From Chionis minor (Eukaryota > Chordata > Aves > Charadriiformes > Chionididae): 64,000 nt of DNA. Position 1 is the first letter of the stretch. Each line of letters opens with the position of its first letter. Below are positions 35,296 to 48,300 of the stretch, in pieces. The notes under the pieces were generated by a model, which made no database searches, was not told the origin of the DNA, and saw only the letters and a program-made list of their open reading frames with translations. Made by a program: the position numbers and the translations under genes. The DNA lies in the NCBI GenBank assembly GCA_013398295.1, contig VZSF01017903.1, positions 938,062 to 1,002,061 on the forward strand. Direction: 5' to 3'.

Positions 35296-36095
35296 ACAAA
35301 TTTTTGGCCTTAAATGTATCACCTTTTTTGCTAAATATGTCTTAGCATCTGTTTTGCACTAAGATTAGATTACCAGAGACTGGAATGAATGTCCTCGATT
35401 TTGATAATAGACATCCTAATTTTCTACTGACACATCATGTCTATAATACAGCAGCATTGATATCCTGTCAGTGCTATGGTTATGTGTTTATCTTTCAAAT
35501 TACTGTATTTACAGTAAAATCGTGTATGATCTGATTTTGATTATTTTTGCCTCAGCCACCTGTTTTACTTGAAACTGATTTGTTACAGCTAGTTACTTTA
35601 TATAAATAGTTATGGAATGGAGAAATTTCCGATATTTATGGAGGCAAGTTTCCTTCCTATCATTCAAATGCTGAATGCTGATCTCACAACTTTTACTCGG
35701 AGGGAGTGAAAGGGAGAACAACTAAATGAGGTCTGCTGTGTCAGCTACACCTTTTGTTCAGTTCACAGTTCATACCTTTAAGGAAACTGCTGAATAATGT
35801 GGTCCACTAGTGCAGTTACAGTTTACAATTGTTCAACACATTGCTGAATTCTTAATTTCATTGTATTATAGGACTTTATATTCCTGAGCCTCAAGATTCC
35901 TGAGGGAACTTGTCTATTCTCTGCCTTTTTTATGTAACTTGAATAGGCTGGTCTTTTTACAATCTTTTTGTATCTAAATTTAGATAACTGCAGAGACAGC
36001 AGTGAATTTCCTTCATTTAATTGTGTAACAGAAATCAGAAAATTTCTTTGTAGGAGTATAAAAGTAATTTAATAAAGCAATATTTATCATTTTCA
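35296..36095 (+). other. EAF2: EAF2 3' UTR
   Basis: About 0.8 kb of AT-rich sequence from the stop codon to just past the AATAAA at 36071, followed by a T/G-rich stretch typical of a cleavage site. The exact end is inferred. Confidence 0.7.
36071..36076 (+). terminator. EAF2: EAF2 polyadenylation signal AATAAA
   Basis: Canonical hexamer, with GTGTCTGATTCTGTTTTT downstream as a plausible GU-rich element. Confidence 0.75.
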
Positions 36096-38485
36096 CGTGT
36101 CTGATTCTGTTTTTACTTGTTAAGAATTCCACTTTCTACCTATAGTAGTTGTGCCAGCAAAAGGTTCATGCAAAGACATAGACAGCAGTGAAATAGTAGC
36201 TAATACAAAACCCTCACCTTGTCTGCAAGACTCAGGTGTTTGTTGCTTTTGCCTGCCTTGAGACAAGCCCTAATAAGAACTGGCCAAAAGTTTATGGCGG
36301 TGCTAGTGTACTGCAGAACGTTTATTACTGATTATATCCAAATGATATTAGTACACGATACCGTGTTAGAGATCCAAATGTTTCCACATCTGAAGTTATA
36401 TTTGAAGACCTGAAGAGCTGCCGCTTAGGAGTCCAGACTTCTTGTCGTTGACTACTGAAGAGGTTTGTAACTAACAGTAGCAAATGTCCGTAGGATGAGT
36501 GCTGACGAGAGAAATGTGCTCAGTCTTGCACAGAAGTCTCCTTTGCTAGATTGCAGGGATTGAATCGCATCTCTGTGTCTGAACTGAGAGGACTGAATTC
36601 TATACGTAGGCCTGAATGTGCAGATGTGAAAAATGCGCACTCAGTAGACGCATACAATAGATGATACTCGATGAGCGTATTCTCTCAGCTGTGCTGTGAG
36701 AATCAGCCCGTGGTTACCTCTAGACCGATTAAGAGACCAAAACCATGTTCACCCCTCACAAAGAAACTGGCACCACCAGGCAGAAACAAAATATTGGAAA
36801 TTCTGCTTTCTGATGCTTCCCCACCTCGCGCCCAGTGCCCCGAAGTGGGGCAGTGGTCCATGCTCTGCACCAGGTAACGGCTTGCTTGTCTTCCAGCTTC
36901 CTAAAGTTGGTATCGCTAAGATGCAAAACATTTTCTCGTTCATACTCGAAGGAAAAAAGCTCAAGTTAATAACCACGGGCGAGCAGGTCTTTGAGAAGAA
37001 ACAGGCTAATGAGGAACCTTGAAGAAGGATGCTATATAATAACCGCAGTAAGACACTTGGAATGTTCTCAAGGGAAAGGGTATGGAGTTCTCTGCTGGAT
37101 CAGAGCTGTTGGCATGGGAACTCTAGCAGGGTACTTGGATCTTGGCACCTGCTGCTAATAAAGTCTCCTAGGGTGATGAGGGGAGCTGAGAGGTGGCAGG
37201 TAACCTTAGGAACAAGGAGCAGCCCTGTGTCCTAAATGAAGGGGTGCAGGATAATGCAGTGTCCAGAGCTGAAATGTCCTCTTTTTGCCTCCCCCTGGGC
37301 CCCGGTGGTTTGCTTACATCAAAGCCTTCCTCCAGGCCAGCGCTAAATTCTAATTCTAGGCAGAATGCTGTTGGGTTTTTTCTGAATAACAGTGCATTTG
37401 GGGCATATGGAAGTGAGTAGATGTGTGGAAGCATCGAGCAGGCCAGGGTCTAAGTCAAAGAGCGCGCGTGTGTTTATGAATTCTAATCGCTCCTTCAGCG
37501 ATAAAACTGGTGAGTACAACCTACCTGTATCTGGTATGTAACTGCACTCACCATGTGTACAAGTACTTAAATATAGCTCTGGGAGTAAAGTAGATTTCCA
37601 AGTTCCCGAGTCTCAGGACCGTAACTAAGCCTGTGCTATCTTTAGGGTTTGGATCTTTGAGTTGAAAGCTTTCGAGGATGGGAAGAGGCTCGGTTAAGCT
37701 TTTGTATAGCACATAGTACAAAGTGATTAGCGGCCACTCAGATGCTACCCAGTATAAATAAGTTTGTGACCTAGATGGAAATATTCTGTCAAATGCACAG
37801 CTGTGATAGTTGAGGAATGGCCCCCTTTATATATCAAGACAAGAGAGAAGATTCTGAAACAGATTTCCGATAGAGATAAGGGGAAAAAAGATAACGGCCC
37901 TTAAATGCATAAAGAAAAATGCTGGTTCCAGCCCAAAGGTATGTGACCTGTCTCCACCCAAGTGTCAAACACAGGTGGCTGAGCTGAAGAGCTGGCTTGG
38001 GCCTGTCGTCATGCAGAGGGGATTGCCTTGCACCTCATTTCTGACCTGCTGGGGGTGTTTCCTCCCTTAAGGCTTGGTTGGCGTGCCCCGAGCAGTGCTG
38101 AGCCCCCCTTGCCTCCTTTGGCTGGGCGGTCTCATGGCAGGGGTGAGAGGGTGGTTGGTTGCATTGAGATTTAGAAGCGTGAATAAGGGATTTATTCTAG
38201 CAATAAAGGTATTGTAGCAACAGAAAAATAGGTCAGGTTATCTTTTTGGTCTGGGAATTTTTTTTTTTGTACCCTGATTTGAAAATTCTTTTCCTTTTCT
38301 TTAAAAACAGTTTATTCCTGTCACATCACCTTAACTAGCAATGAATCAAATCAGCAACTCCTGCAGGTTCCTACGACCACTGTTCCTATGATCTCTGAGT
38401 ACCTCTTTTAAAATAGTCTTCTGAAATACACCTGGTCCTATCTCCTTGCTTTCAGCTATTTTGTCTTCACATCCGGAGATGTAAA

Positions 38486-38505
38486 GTGTGTGTGTGTGTG
38501 TGTGT
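38486..38505. repeat. (GT)10 microsatellite
   Basis: Pure GT run, followed by an interrupted GTATGTA. Confidence 0.92.
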
Positions 38506-39654
38506 ATGTACCTCTAAGCAGTAGACAACATTTGAAGACAACATATTTTATTGTGACATTATAATTAAGCCATTGTGTATGGTTTGGATTTGAGGAACGT
38601 CTGCACATCACTTATATTGATAAGTCAAAAATATCTTCCAAACACAACTAGAAGCTTCAAAAATTTGTCTAGTAACTACCTCTTCAGGGTCGTACTTGAC
38701 CCCCATTAAGTCCTGCAATGGTGATTACATATGCTTGCCAATTGTAACTACCTCGCCTGGCAGCTTCCAGCTTTTGTAAGATCTCTGTCCTGCCCTTGTT
38801 TTTCATGAACCCTGCCTTGGGACACGCGGAGAGGCTGAGGAGATCTCTTCACGGCAGCCCTGGCACCACTGTATTCCATGACTAACATGGGGTTTGGCAT
38901 TTACTTGGGGTTTTCTGTCTATCTGTAATTCCTGCTTGAGATCCTTGCCCCTAACGCTGTAATGGGCCTTTGGGAAGTTCTAGTTTGTAAGCACCAAACT
39001 CGATACAATGTCCATGCGTTTTGCAGTTGTTTGGTAAGCAATAACCTTATTTCCTGCATAATCTCAGAAAATTATTTTGATGCCTAGGCATGGCTTACTG
39101 AAAACAGCTGCTCATCAAAATCATGGTACCAGCATCAGCTGGAGCACAGGTCATTATGGAGTTTCTTGTCAAGGCACCTGATATGATCAGCATTATTGCA
39201 TGAGCTTTGTTTTTTGTTCTGGAGGAAGGCAGGAGATAACCTTTTTCAGACTAAAGGACTTCAGCAAGTCAATTCTGTGCTAACAGACAGTGAATCATCT
39301 TGAGAACGGAGCAACAGTATTTCTAAGAAGAATTATTTGTTGGGTCTTTCTTGACTGATTTCTGGGGAACCAAACATGAACAGATCTTCTCAGATAACAC
39401 TTCACTTTGGTTCTCAAGATTTTGGCCCACAAAAATTGTATAATTTCTGGACGACACTTTTTACTTTCTTTAGAATTTCTACAGGAGGGTTTCTGAGAAC
39501 AGGCAAGCAGACTTTTGATTCCTTCTTAAACAGAAGAGATGAGGATGCCTAGGCTGGACAGAAATGAAGAAGCCTAGAGGAAGAAAGAGAAGATGACTTG
39601 GCTCTTAGGCTGAATGCTCACAGTACATGTGAATTCCTTCTCTCACCACTTTTT

Positions 39655-39707
39655 GAGGTCATTCAGCTAGGATCATCCACATAGGATTTGAGGTCATCCA
39701 CATAGGA
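39655..39707. repeat. three-copy tandem repeat with TCATCCACATAGGA core
   Basis: TCATCCACATAGGA occurs at 39673-39686 and 39694-39707, with a diverged third copy TCATTCAGCTAGGA at 39659-39672. The spacing is 14 and 21 bp. Confidence 0.8.
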
Positions 39708-42700
39708 TGCTGAGGACATTCTAAGTAGATACAGAGTTCAGACTAGCTTTTTGAGGAGAAGTGAAAAGAATAATGAGGAAAAAAGAAGTTTTGAGCAAGT
39801 TTGCATTTTGTTAAAATATACATTCCTGCTGCTTTGGGGGAAGTAGGGGAAATGTGAAAAGAAGGTGAAGATGTCCTGAAATGAGGAGGTAAAAGTGTGA
39901 AATGATAATTTCTTTCACGGTTTAGACCTAAAACTTGATAGGAGTAATCATCCACATCCGAGGGGAGGACTGAAAGACCGATGTGTCTCAGCTATTACTC
40001 TGCCCAGTTCAATGAAACTGTGGTGACAGTTTCTCCTGGTTGTTAACTGGTTAGCAGTTATGTCCCAAGTGATATTGGTCCCCCTGCGTAAGAATAATTC
40101 ATGATGGCTTGGGTATTTGCAGGCAGTTATACGCACAGGAATGGGCTGGATTAGTGGAAAGCTCTGAAGAATCTGTTACCATGGCTTTTATTTCACCGCT
40201 TGCAGACTCTCATGTTGGAGAAAAGCTCCTGGAGCGCAGACTCGGACTTCAGGGTTTGTGTCAGCAGGAAGAACTACGCAGCTCCTAAGCAGAGATACCA
40301 ACTTCATACAGGGCTTTCATAAAACCCATGCTACGTCCGCTGAAGTGAAGGATCTGGCCTGCTGGGAACAGCGAGGGCTTGGGCTCTAGTTGTTTCTGTG
40401 GTTTTCTGAATCCGCAGAGGTGTAGAAGAACACATAGAGTGTGTTCTCAGATTTTCCTTCTCTGAAAAGCAAATCCCTCTGCTGTGGCGAGGAAGGAATG
40501 GAGGTTGGAGGCAAAGATGAAGGAGCCTCTCATTCCACAGAGAAGGCTTTGTTGATGTACAACACATACCTGGTGAGTTAGCTGCCGAGACCTCTCCTGA
40601 CTCGCTTTGAACAGGGGCCCTTGTTACAGAACCTGTTCTCCATCTCTCATCTCCCATATGCTGTCTTTTCCGTGCAGCTTGGTTTGTCCCCTGAAAATTC
40701 ATCCCTGGCTTGTTCTCATAAGCGTGCTTACGCATGACAGAGGATTATTTGCTTCCTCTAAGAGTCGGGGCCTTCTTCATGCTGTTATTTAAAGTTTGAA
40801 GAAAAGTGGAGTGTCTTAAAAAGGTAATTAAAGAAGACCCAACAACAACCCAAACTGTTCTTTAATCTCTTTAGTTTCACTTCCACATGCTGTGTATCTT
40901 GTTCAACCAGTTTCAATGCTCTTGCAAAACAGTTGCACAATGACTTCCTCTTAGCAACCAGCAGAATTAAACTTGAGCTCACCTAATTGGCTGTACCTTT
41001 TCTAAGATCCTCAATGTATTGAGTTTCCAATAAACCCTGCATCCCCACCCCCTTTTTCTGCACCTTTTCATTGCCATGACTTTTTGGAATAAATACTTGT
41101 GGACATCCTCATATACAGCTCTGAGAGAGACATGGGAGCTCTTTGCAGCCTGAAATGCCAACTCATCCCTTAACCAATTTCCTTTTTACACCTGACTTCC
41201 TGCACATTGAAAATTTATGAAAAGATCTAGGCTTTTACCAGAGTTTTGATCCAAGTGTTTACAGTAGTTTTAAAAAATCTCCCATCACCAAGTGTTCCTA
41301 AAAGTTAAGGTTGCTTTAAAGGCTCATGCCTGGTTGAGATTCCCCCTTTAAATAAAACCAGGTCTTGTGCCCGTTTCTGATTTTGCTGGAGTAATGAGGG
41401 CACAAGAGGCAGCATAAGGTAATGGGCCACTCAGTGCACCAGGGTCAGACAAACTATTTTGGAATTAGTTGTCCTTCAGCAACTCTTCTGGAAAGGCTTG
41501 TGTGCTTCACAATCCTCTCCCACCACAGTGTAGAACAACTTCCACTCCCACGCTGAATGATAACCTGGGGTGGATTTTTTTTTTGCCCTGTGCAAAAATG
41601 ACCAATAGAAATATTTAGCTAACATTTCATAAATGCTTTTTTTATAAATACTGATCATCAAAAATGTTCGCCAAATGTGACCTGAGCGTAGGTGGGGAAA
41701 ACTCCATGTAGATTAGCAGCTACACTTGTGTTACTCACTTATTTGAGTTACTTTCCCCCTTACAAGCCAGACTTTGCCTAGTAGTGTTTACCCAGGATAT
41801 GGCATTTGTCAGGGATACTGATGATCAGTGGCTGTGGCTATGTTTAACTGAGGATGCAAGACCGTTAAGCTATTTAAGAAGTTCTTGCCGCAATTAGTAC
41901 ATTTTAGAAAGTACCACCTGGAAGGAGTGTACTGACCTTAGTGGGGACTTTTTATCCCCATTAATTTGTAAAACAAAACGACTGATACAGTTTAGAACCC
42001 ATCCCTGCTTTTGTACTTTCCATTTGACTCCCTCCTGGTGATGAAACAGCAGCTACTCACAGGTGAATAATTGAGGTCCCCAAGAGAGAAACTTGTTAAA
42101 GTTTTAATAATGCCTCAGCTATATTTATAATTCTGTAGAGAGACTCCGAACTGAGTGAGCCAAAGAAGCTGCCATGTTACATCAGAGCCTTTGATCCAAA
42201 TGACCTCTGTTTTGGAAACAAGAAGTGTTTATGCTGCACAAATCTCTGTAAACACAACAAAAATATGTGCGAGATTGTCTGTGCTGTCCTGGAAAACGAT
42301 CACTGCCAGGTAATTTCCTCCGCTGTTAAACGGGAGCAGCTTGGTGGTGGGAGGCTGGCAAACAGCCAGTGTCCATGGGATGTGTTTGACGGTGCGGGTG
42401 GATTGATCCGACGCTTCCTGGGACCTTGAGAGCAACCCCCAGGCAGGTGCGTTGGTTGCTGGAAGTGCAGAGACTGCAAACTGCTCCCTACTGCGTGGTG
42501 GATTGTGAACCTCCTGGGTCTTATCAGCAGCTCACACCACACAGAGACCTCCTGCCTGATATATAGATGCTCAGCTGCGAGGGACTGCCTGGCAGCTGTG
42601 TTTTCTTCACCTTGTACTTCTCTGACAAGGAGGAAAGGCTGTACAAGTAGTAAATTTGTTTTCCAAGCTGAATTAAAGCTGTATTTTCAAGCTGGTTTGC

Positions 42701-44631
42701 CTTGGCACTTCTCAGGCTTTTCCAATTCACAGGGATAGTGGCAGAGTGCTTGGCGGGGAGGGAATTATTTTGGATATCCCACAATAAGGTGGGGTGACTG
42801 TTCAAGGTAGCGCAGTGGCTCAGCAGCAGGACTTCTCACTGACAGACTCTGTTCAGGAGACAAAACCATACAACTTAACACCCAGCCAGACTACCACGCT
42901 ACTACAGCCCTCCCAGACTGCCACCCAACACAGTTCCAGTGAAATCAGGCCACTTGGTCCCACAGGCTTCTTTCCCCCCATGCTAGCATGAGCTTCCCTC
43001 CTCTCTTCTCATGGGAGAGGGTATTTAGGATTGTGTTAACTGCACCTTTGTCTGGGGAAGTGATAATATGCCCTGGCTCCTTCCTGGCTTTTCTGAGGCC
43101 TCCTTAGCCTGGTCTCATGGGCTAAACCACTGGAGTTCCTTCCCACCACCTTCCCACTGCATCAGGGGAGGAAATAAAAAGCACCTTTGCTCCACTCCCT
43201 CTGACTAGGGGAGGTGGAAACAACTCTTGTGTCCCACAGCCTCAGTGGTGAGGACCACGTCAGGTACCTTCTCTGAAAGCATGACCATGCTGAAGTCAAG
43301 CTGGAGGCACAAGGGAACATCTGGGTTACCCTGCATGTTGGTGTGCGGTTGGGCTGCCCGTGAGGTTCAAGAGAAATGGGGCATCTGTGTGCCCTCTCCT
43401 GGTCTCCCCTTGTCCCTCTCTCTATTTGTCCTGGGGCAGCTCTGTAGGAGTGCTGCATTGCTCCCCTGCAGACGTGCAGCTGCAATGGGTGGCAGGTCCT
43501 GTGTCCATAACCAGTGGGCATGACTCTCTCACCTGGCTCTTCATGCAACTACTCTATGCTGGTCTAGTTGACGCAATAGTATTTTATGTCATTGCTGTGT
43601 CCCTTCTGACAAAAAGGTATGAGAGCCAGTCTTCCTAAAGGTGCCACTTTCCAAGCACAAAGAAAGAGCATCTCAGAAGGGAGACAACCAACGCGAACCA
43701 CATCAGGTAGTCCTTTTCCCTCTGGGCCTGTGTTAGTCACATATCCAAGCTCATAGTCCTGTCAGGGCATAACCCACCCAGCTCCATGGTCTCCCAGCCT
43801 CTGGCGCTACCGTCCGTGAGGAAAGAAAAAGCAGAAAATGCAAATCTTTGAGTCACAAACAAAGGGTGGGTGAGTAGGATTAGGCGAGGCTGTGCTGACT
43901 AACCCACCCCAGCAGCAGGCAAATATTGCTCCCAATTTGTCCTGAAGGAGACGGGTCTGGCTGTGCTGAAGCTTAAGGTGGAAGGCGCTGCTGGTGCAGA
44001 AATGTCTGAACTCTGTTCCTGGGCCACCCTGCCAAAATGGGATCCCAGGCCTGGGTCTGGCTGGATTTACAGGGATATATCCCAAAATCGATGATAAAAA
44101 GAAAACCAGGGATATATCGTTGCTACTGTTGCATCTGACAAAAGGAGATGCGAATCCCTTGAGGCAGAAACAATTAATCTGTGGCCCAAAATGACTCATT
44201 AGGAGCTGCTTCAAACAATCAGCATCTTTGTATTGAAAAGGCACGTCCTGATAAATTTGGCAAGGACGCAATTTCAGGTTATTTTATAGGCTGCTTTGTA
44301 AAGCTGTACACAGGATTAATGACAGTTTAGTATTAATTGTGTATCTCTGACAATTTGCAGAGAGACATTCGTCTGACTAGAATCTTGCTCCTGCTTTCAA
44401 CATTTCTAGAACAACAAAACAACTGGAAATTAGAGCGCTGCTTTCTCAAATGGCTTTATTGGAGGCTCTCAGGGCACGGTACAATGAAGCGTTTCATTGT
44501 GAGGCCCTGTATGGACAGCATAAAATTTACTCATCTCCAGCCACAGTGCAGCCTCCCCCAGACTAGCCTGTGACGGCTGTTTGTTAGCGACCGGCAGTGC
44601 CGAAATCACTCGTGGGAGAGGCAGGCGTACA

Positions 44632-44652
44632 GCTGGGCTGGGCTGGGCTGGG
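44632..44652. repeat. GCTGG pentamer repeat
   Basis: Four adjacent GCTGG units. Confidence 0.85.
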
Positions 44653-45138
44653 AGGAAACGAGATGGTCAGGGTGTCTTTAGCAGTAGCCCAGCTCACCTG
44701 CTCAGTTGTGCTGACAAACAGATGCAGAAACACAAAAGTGAGGCTTCTTATCACAAGCAACACGTGTAAGTGGGGTATGAGACCCGGCTGCTTTGAATTT
44801 CCAGGAATTAGCTGGTAATGTATTAGCTGTGTTAAGATAAAAGCATGTGTCTGCAAAGCCTGCTGTTAACTCACACATCCCTGGGTGTGTGCATGTGCTG
44901 AGATACAGACAGCTCTGAAGAAAGAGCATTTGGTGCAGTAGATTCTGGTCTCGACTTCAGCAGGATGGAGGCAACTGTTACACAGCAATTCTTTGGTGAA
45001 GGCCACTTGTTCAGTGCAAGGCAGAAATGGTTGATAAATTTCACTTTTCATTTACAATAGCTTTAAATGCCTCAGGATACTAACATGGATTTTAAATTCT
45101 GACCACCATTTAAATTAATTGTAAAATTTGAACTGACT

Positions 45139-45729
45139 TCAATGTGACCAAAATGACAACTTGAATTTACAAATATCCAAGTAGCATTCTTCAGGGCATG
45201 GAAGAGTAATTTCCACAGGGATTAGATACACACACAATGACTTCCAGAGTTGCCTTTCCCGGGCCTGTTTTGAATGACTGGTGTGGTTTTGTTGGTCTTT
45301 CTGCTCTTCTAATGATTGCCAGCAGGACTCTTCATCCCTACGCACTAGCGTAGCCGGGCTGTCAGCAGGAAGAGTGTAAAGGTCCTGAGAGCATCCCCTC
45401 TCCTGCGGCTTTGGGTACATGGGCTTGGGCTGAGCGAGAGCTGGTGCAGCTGAGGGTGGCCCCCTTCCTTTGGTGACCGTGGGGAGAGGCTCCCAGGCAG
45501 CGCTGCAGGAACTCGCTGACAAGGCCACCGTCTCTGCCGGCTGCATTATCACGCTCGGCTCCTGGCTCCCCATCCCTTGAGGAACAGCCAGCCCATGCTG
45601 CTCTCCAACAAAGAGGAAGTTAAAATCCAAGCAGTTTCTGGTTTGGGGTTTGTTTGTTTTTTTTTTAAAAACCCTGCAATTAAAAGACACCCCAGCTGAA
45701 GAAAGTACTTGCATTTCATGTGCCTGCAT
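45139..45729 (-). other. unassigned 196-codon ORF
   Basis: Longest open frame without an obvious repeat origin in the gene-free part. It starts MQAHEMQVL and has a middle part rich in A, P and S (for example PPSAAPALAQPKPMYPKPQE) and a C-terminal part with LYTLPADSPATLV. I do not recognise a domain. It could be a chance ORF, an exon of an unknown minus-strand gene starting at the CpG island about 2 kb away, or an old pseudogene. Confidence 0.2.
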
Positions 45730-47379
45730 GTTTCCAGAAGCCTAAACTCGGCATCCCAAATAGTTCAACCTATTTGACCAGTCTGACCCCAAGTATAGTT
45801 TGTACCCTCCGTGGGCAAACCTTTACAAAAGTTTTAGCTCCTGCAGATACACAGCTTTTCCCAGGAGCTTGTCTTACCCCAAAGACTCACATTCACATGC
45901 TGGTGACGCACATAAATAGTATTATTTAAAACTGGTGTTTCAGCACATGGCACTGGGGGATTTGTGTGCGAGACAGGAGAAGGTGCTGTGTTCAGGAATA
46001 ATTTGATTCCCTGGAAATCTGAAGCAATTTGGTTTGGGGCCTCTTCCCACATATTCTAGTCTTAGATCTTTTATTTTTTCATCCTGCATGCTTTTCTTCT
46101 TGTGCAACCACAGTTTGCCAAGGAAGGCAGGCCATTTTTCCATGACCCCAGACTGAGAGTGGAGAGATCCTCTGACGCATGGGATGGGAAGCAGCGCCAT
46201 GAGAGCTGGTGTCGGTATCAATTAGGACTCACAGAGCTCAGAGGGCTTCCCCAGGTTATTCCATGGAGCAGTCCAGAGCAGGACCTTTTACTAACAGATT
46301 TCTTAATGACTGCCTGAGTGCCACCAGCTCCTCTAACCAAGACACTGGGAATTGGGCACATGGAAGAGGAAGATGATTACTAGCAGGGGCAGAAAAAAGA
46401 AAGGAGAAGAAAGACAAATCAAGTGGAGCTTCTTGAAGCATCTCCCACAGAAGGTGCTTCCCCCGGGGGAACTCTGACAACAGTCATACAAACACCCAGA
46501 TGGCAGCTGCGTGTGCCCTGGGTGCGGTGGGCTCGGTTCCCTGGGCCCATGAGCTTTGCTACCCTGCTTCTCCCCAGCTCCTGCTGAAGGACCTTCCTTC
46601 CCCTGCCTCACTCCTCCAGTGGGGATAACGTGCCTTGGTGCTCAGGCTAGGTGCCAGACCAGGCAGTTGCCCAGAGTTTTGCTCTCTTTGAAGAACGCCA
46701 GTGTTTAGGATCTCTGGCTCCCTTTTTAAAAGCGCTCTTGACATTTCAGTTTGTCTCGTGATGCCGTTTGCCACTGCGGAAAAACATGGCTTCGCTGTTG
46801 ATTTGTCCGTGTACGTCTACGTATGGGTGAGATGAGACTAACTGCTGAAGGGAACTCTTTCCACCGGAGACTGCCATGTGCCCAAAGACTGCCTTCCCAG
46901 CGGCAGCCCTGAATGAAAAACGCTTGTACCAGCCATGTAAGAAACAAAAACAACCAAAAAAACAACTTTATGCTGCGTTTCTTGTTGGTTATGAGTGGGT
47001 ATTTTCTCCTGTGGTTTCTCTCAAGCACCTTGTCCCGGCTGTCACGTCAAACCTCCCCTGACGGAATTCCTGCCGCAGCCTGAAAGCACCGGGCTGGCAC
47101 CGACGCCGTTTGGCAAATGCTTAGCGGCTCTTTTTTTTAAGATTTAAAGGCAGTGACGGCTGAGGAGAGCGCCAGGGAGAGCGCGTTACTCCTCTGCAGC
47201 CTGGTCCAAAGGAAAGATAAATATCCTCCTGGCCGCAGGACCAGGCCCAGGCATTCACAGGCCGCCCGGTTCCCTGGACTGCTGTGTCCGGGTGCCAAAA
47301 GACTTGTTCCGTAGGCAGCAAATGTCCCGGTCTCCGCAGGCCGTGGTTTAACCCTGCCTGCTGAAGGCTGCCCTAACAA

Positions 47380-48300
47380 AATCCCCGGCGTTTTGCCTCC
47401 CAGGGGTGACCCCCTGCCTTCCGTTTTCCCCTAAACCCTGTGTCGCCGGCCCCCGGCCAGGCCGGGCTGGAGGCGGCCGCCCCCGGGCAGGGGTCGGCAG
47501 TGTCCCGCAGCGCTCCCCGCGGCTCTCCGGCTCTCCCGGGGCTCCGGAGGCGGCCGAGGCGCGGCGGGAAGGGGCGGCAGCAGCGCCCCGAGCTCCGACG
47601 GGCACCGGCGGCCGTGGCGGTGGGCGCCTTTGGCACCGCGACCGGCCGTCGAGTCCGCGCGGGCGGCGGCCCCCGTTCCGCTGCGGGCATGGCAAGGGGC
47701 CCTGTTATTTCCAGCGCCGCCCCGCGGGACGGGGAAGTTTCCTCCACAGTGTTTTGGTGGGTTTTTTTGTTCTTGTTTTTTACCTCAGCGCCCCGCAGAT
47801 GCCGCCCTCTCCCAGCGTCGGCCCCGCGGCATCCCCCGCCAGGCGGGCGGCGATGTCTGAGGGGCCGGCGCCATCTTCTGGGCTCCTGCGCACGGTGGCG
47901 GGAGGGGGCAGGAGGCCGGGGCGGGGAGGCACGGGGCCATGTCGCTGAGGGAGCCCGAGGGATGGCGAGCAAAGGGGAGCTCAGAGGGGAGCGGGACCCA
48001 GGGCTGGGGGTGCCGTGGGGAGCTGTGGGGCTCTCGCACCTCTTCCCGCCCCATGGCTGCTAGCTCCGTGAGGAGAGCCCCGTCCCTCGGGCCGCCTCAG
48101 AGGGCTCCCAGGCTCGGCCGCGGCATTGGGAAGAAGCACCTGCGCCAGGGCTGGGATGGAAAACTCAACGTACAGCCGGTGGGATGGGGAGAGCCCTGGT
48201 GAAAAATGGGGCTCGGGAGCGGCATGAGCAGCCACGTCCCCTGTGCCCGGGAAGCCCGGCTGCCAGCAGCAGGGCGGGTGGCCAAAAAAGCACTCAGCCT
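47380..48300. promoter_or_regulatory. isolated CpG island
   Basis: Dense CG dinucleotides and very high GC (for example around 47440-47700 and 47790-47950), sharply different from the flanks. Long overlapping ORFs on both strands here are a by-product of GC content. The island would normally mark a promoter, but I cannot assign a gene on either side. Confidence 0.75.

Larger units (their letters stand above)
36096..47360. other. intergenic region downstream of EAF2, no gene recognised
   Basis: About 11 kb. Many short ORFs, none with a recognisable domain, splice structure or homology to a known protein. Contains a TG microsatellite (38486-38505), a three-copy short repeat (39655-39707) and a GGGCT repeat (44632-44652). 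Confidence 0.5.

Noticed and set aside
42160..42300. Stretch that reads like a coding exon by base composition.
   Set aside because: No frame gives a recognisable protein and flanking splice sites are not convincing.
47373..48063. ORFs of about 200 codons on both strands in the CpG island.
   Set aside because: Stop codons are rare in such GC-rich sequence; the frames overlap on both strands and show no domain or splice structure.
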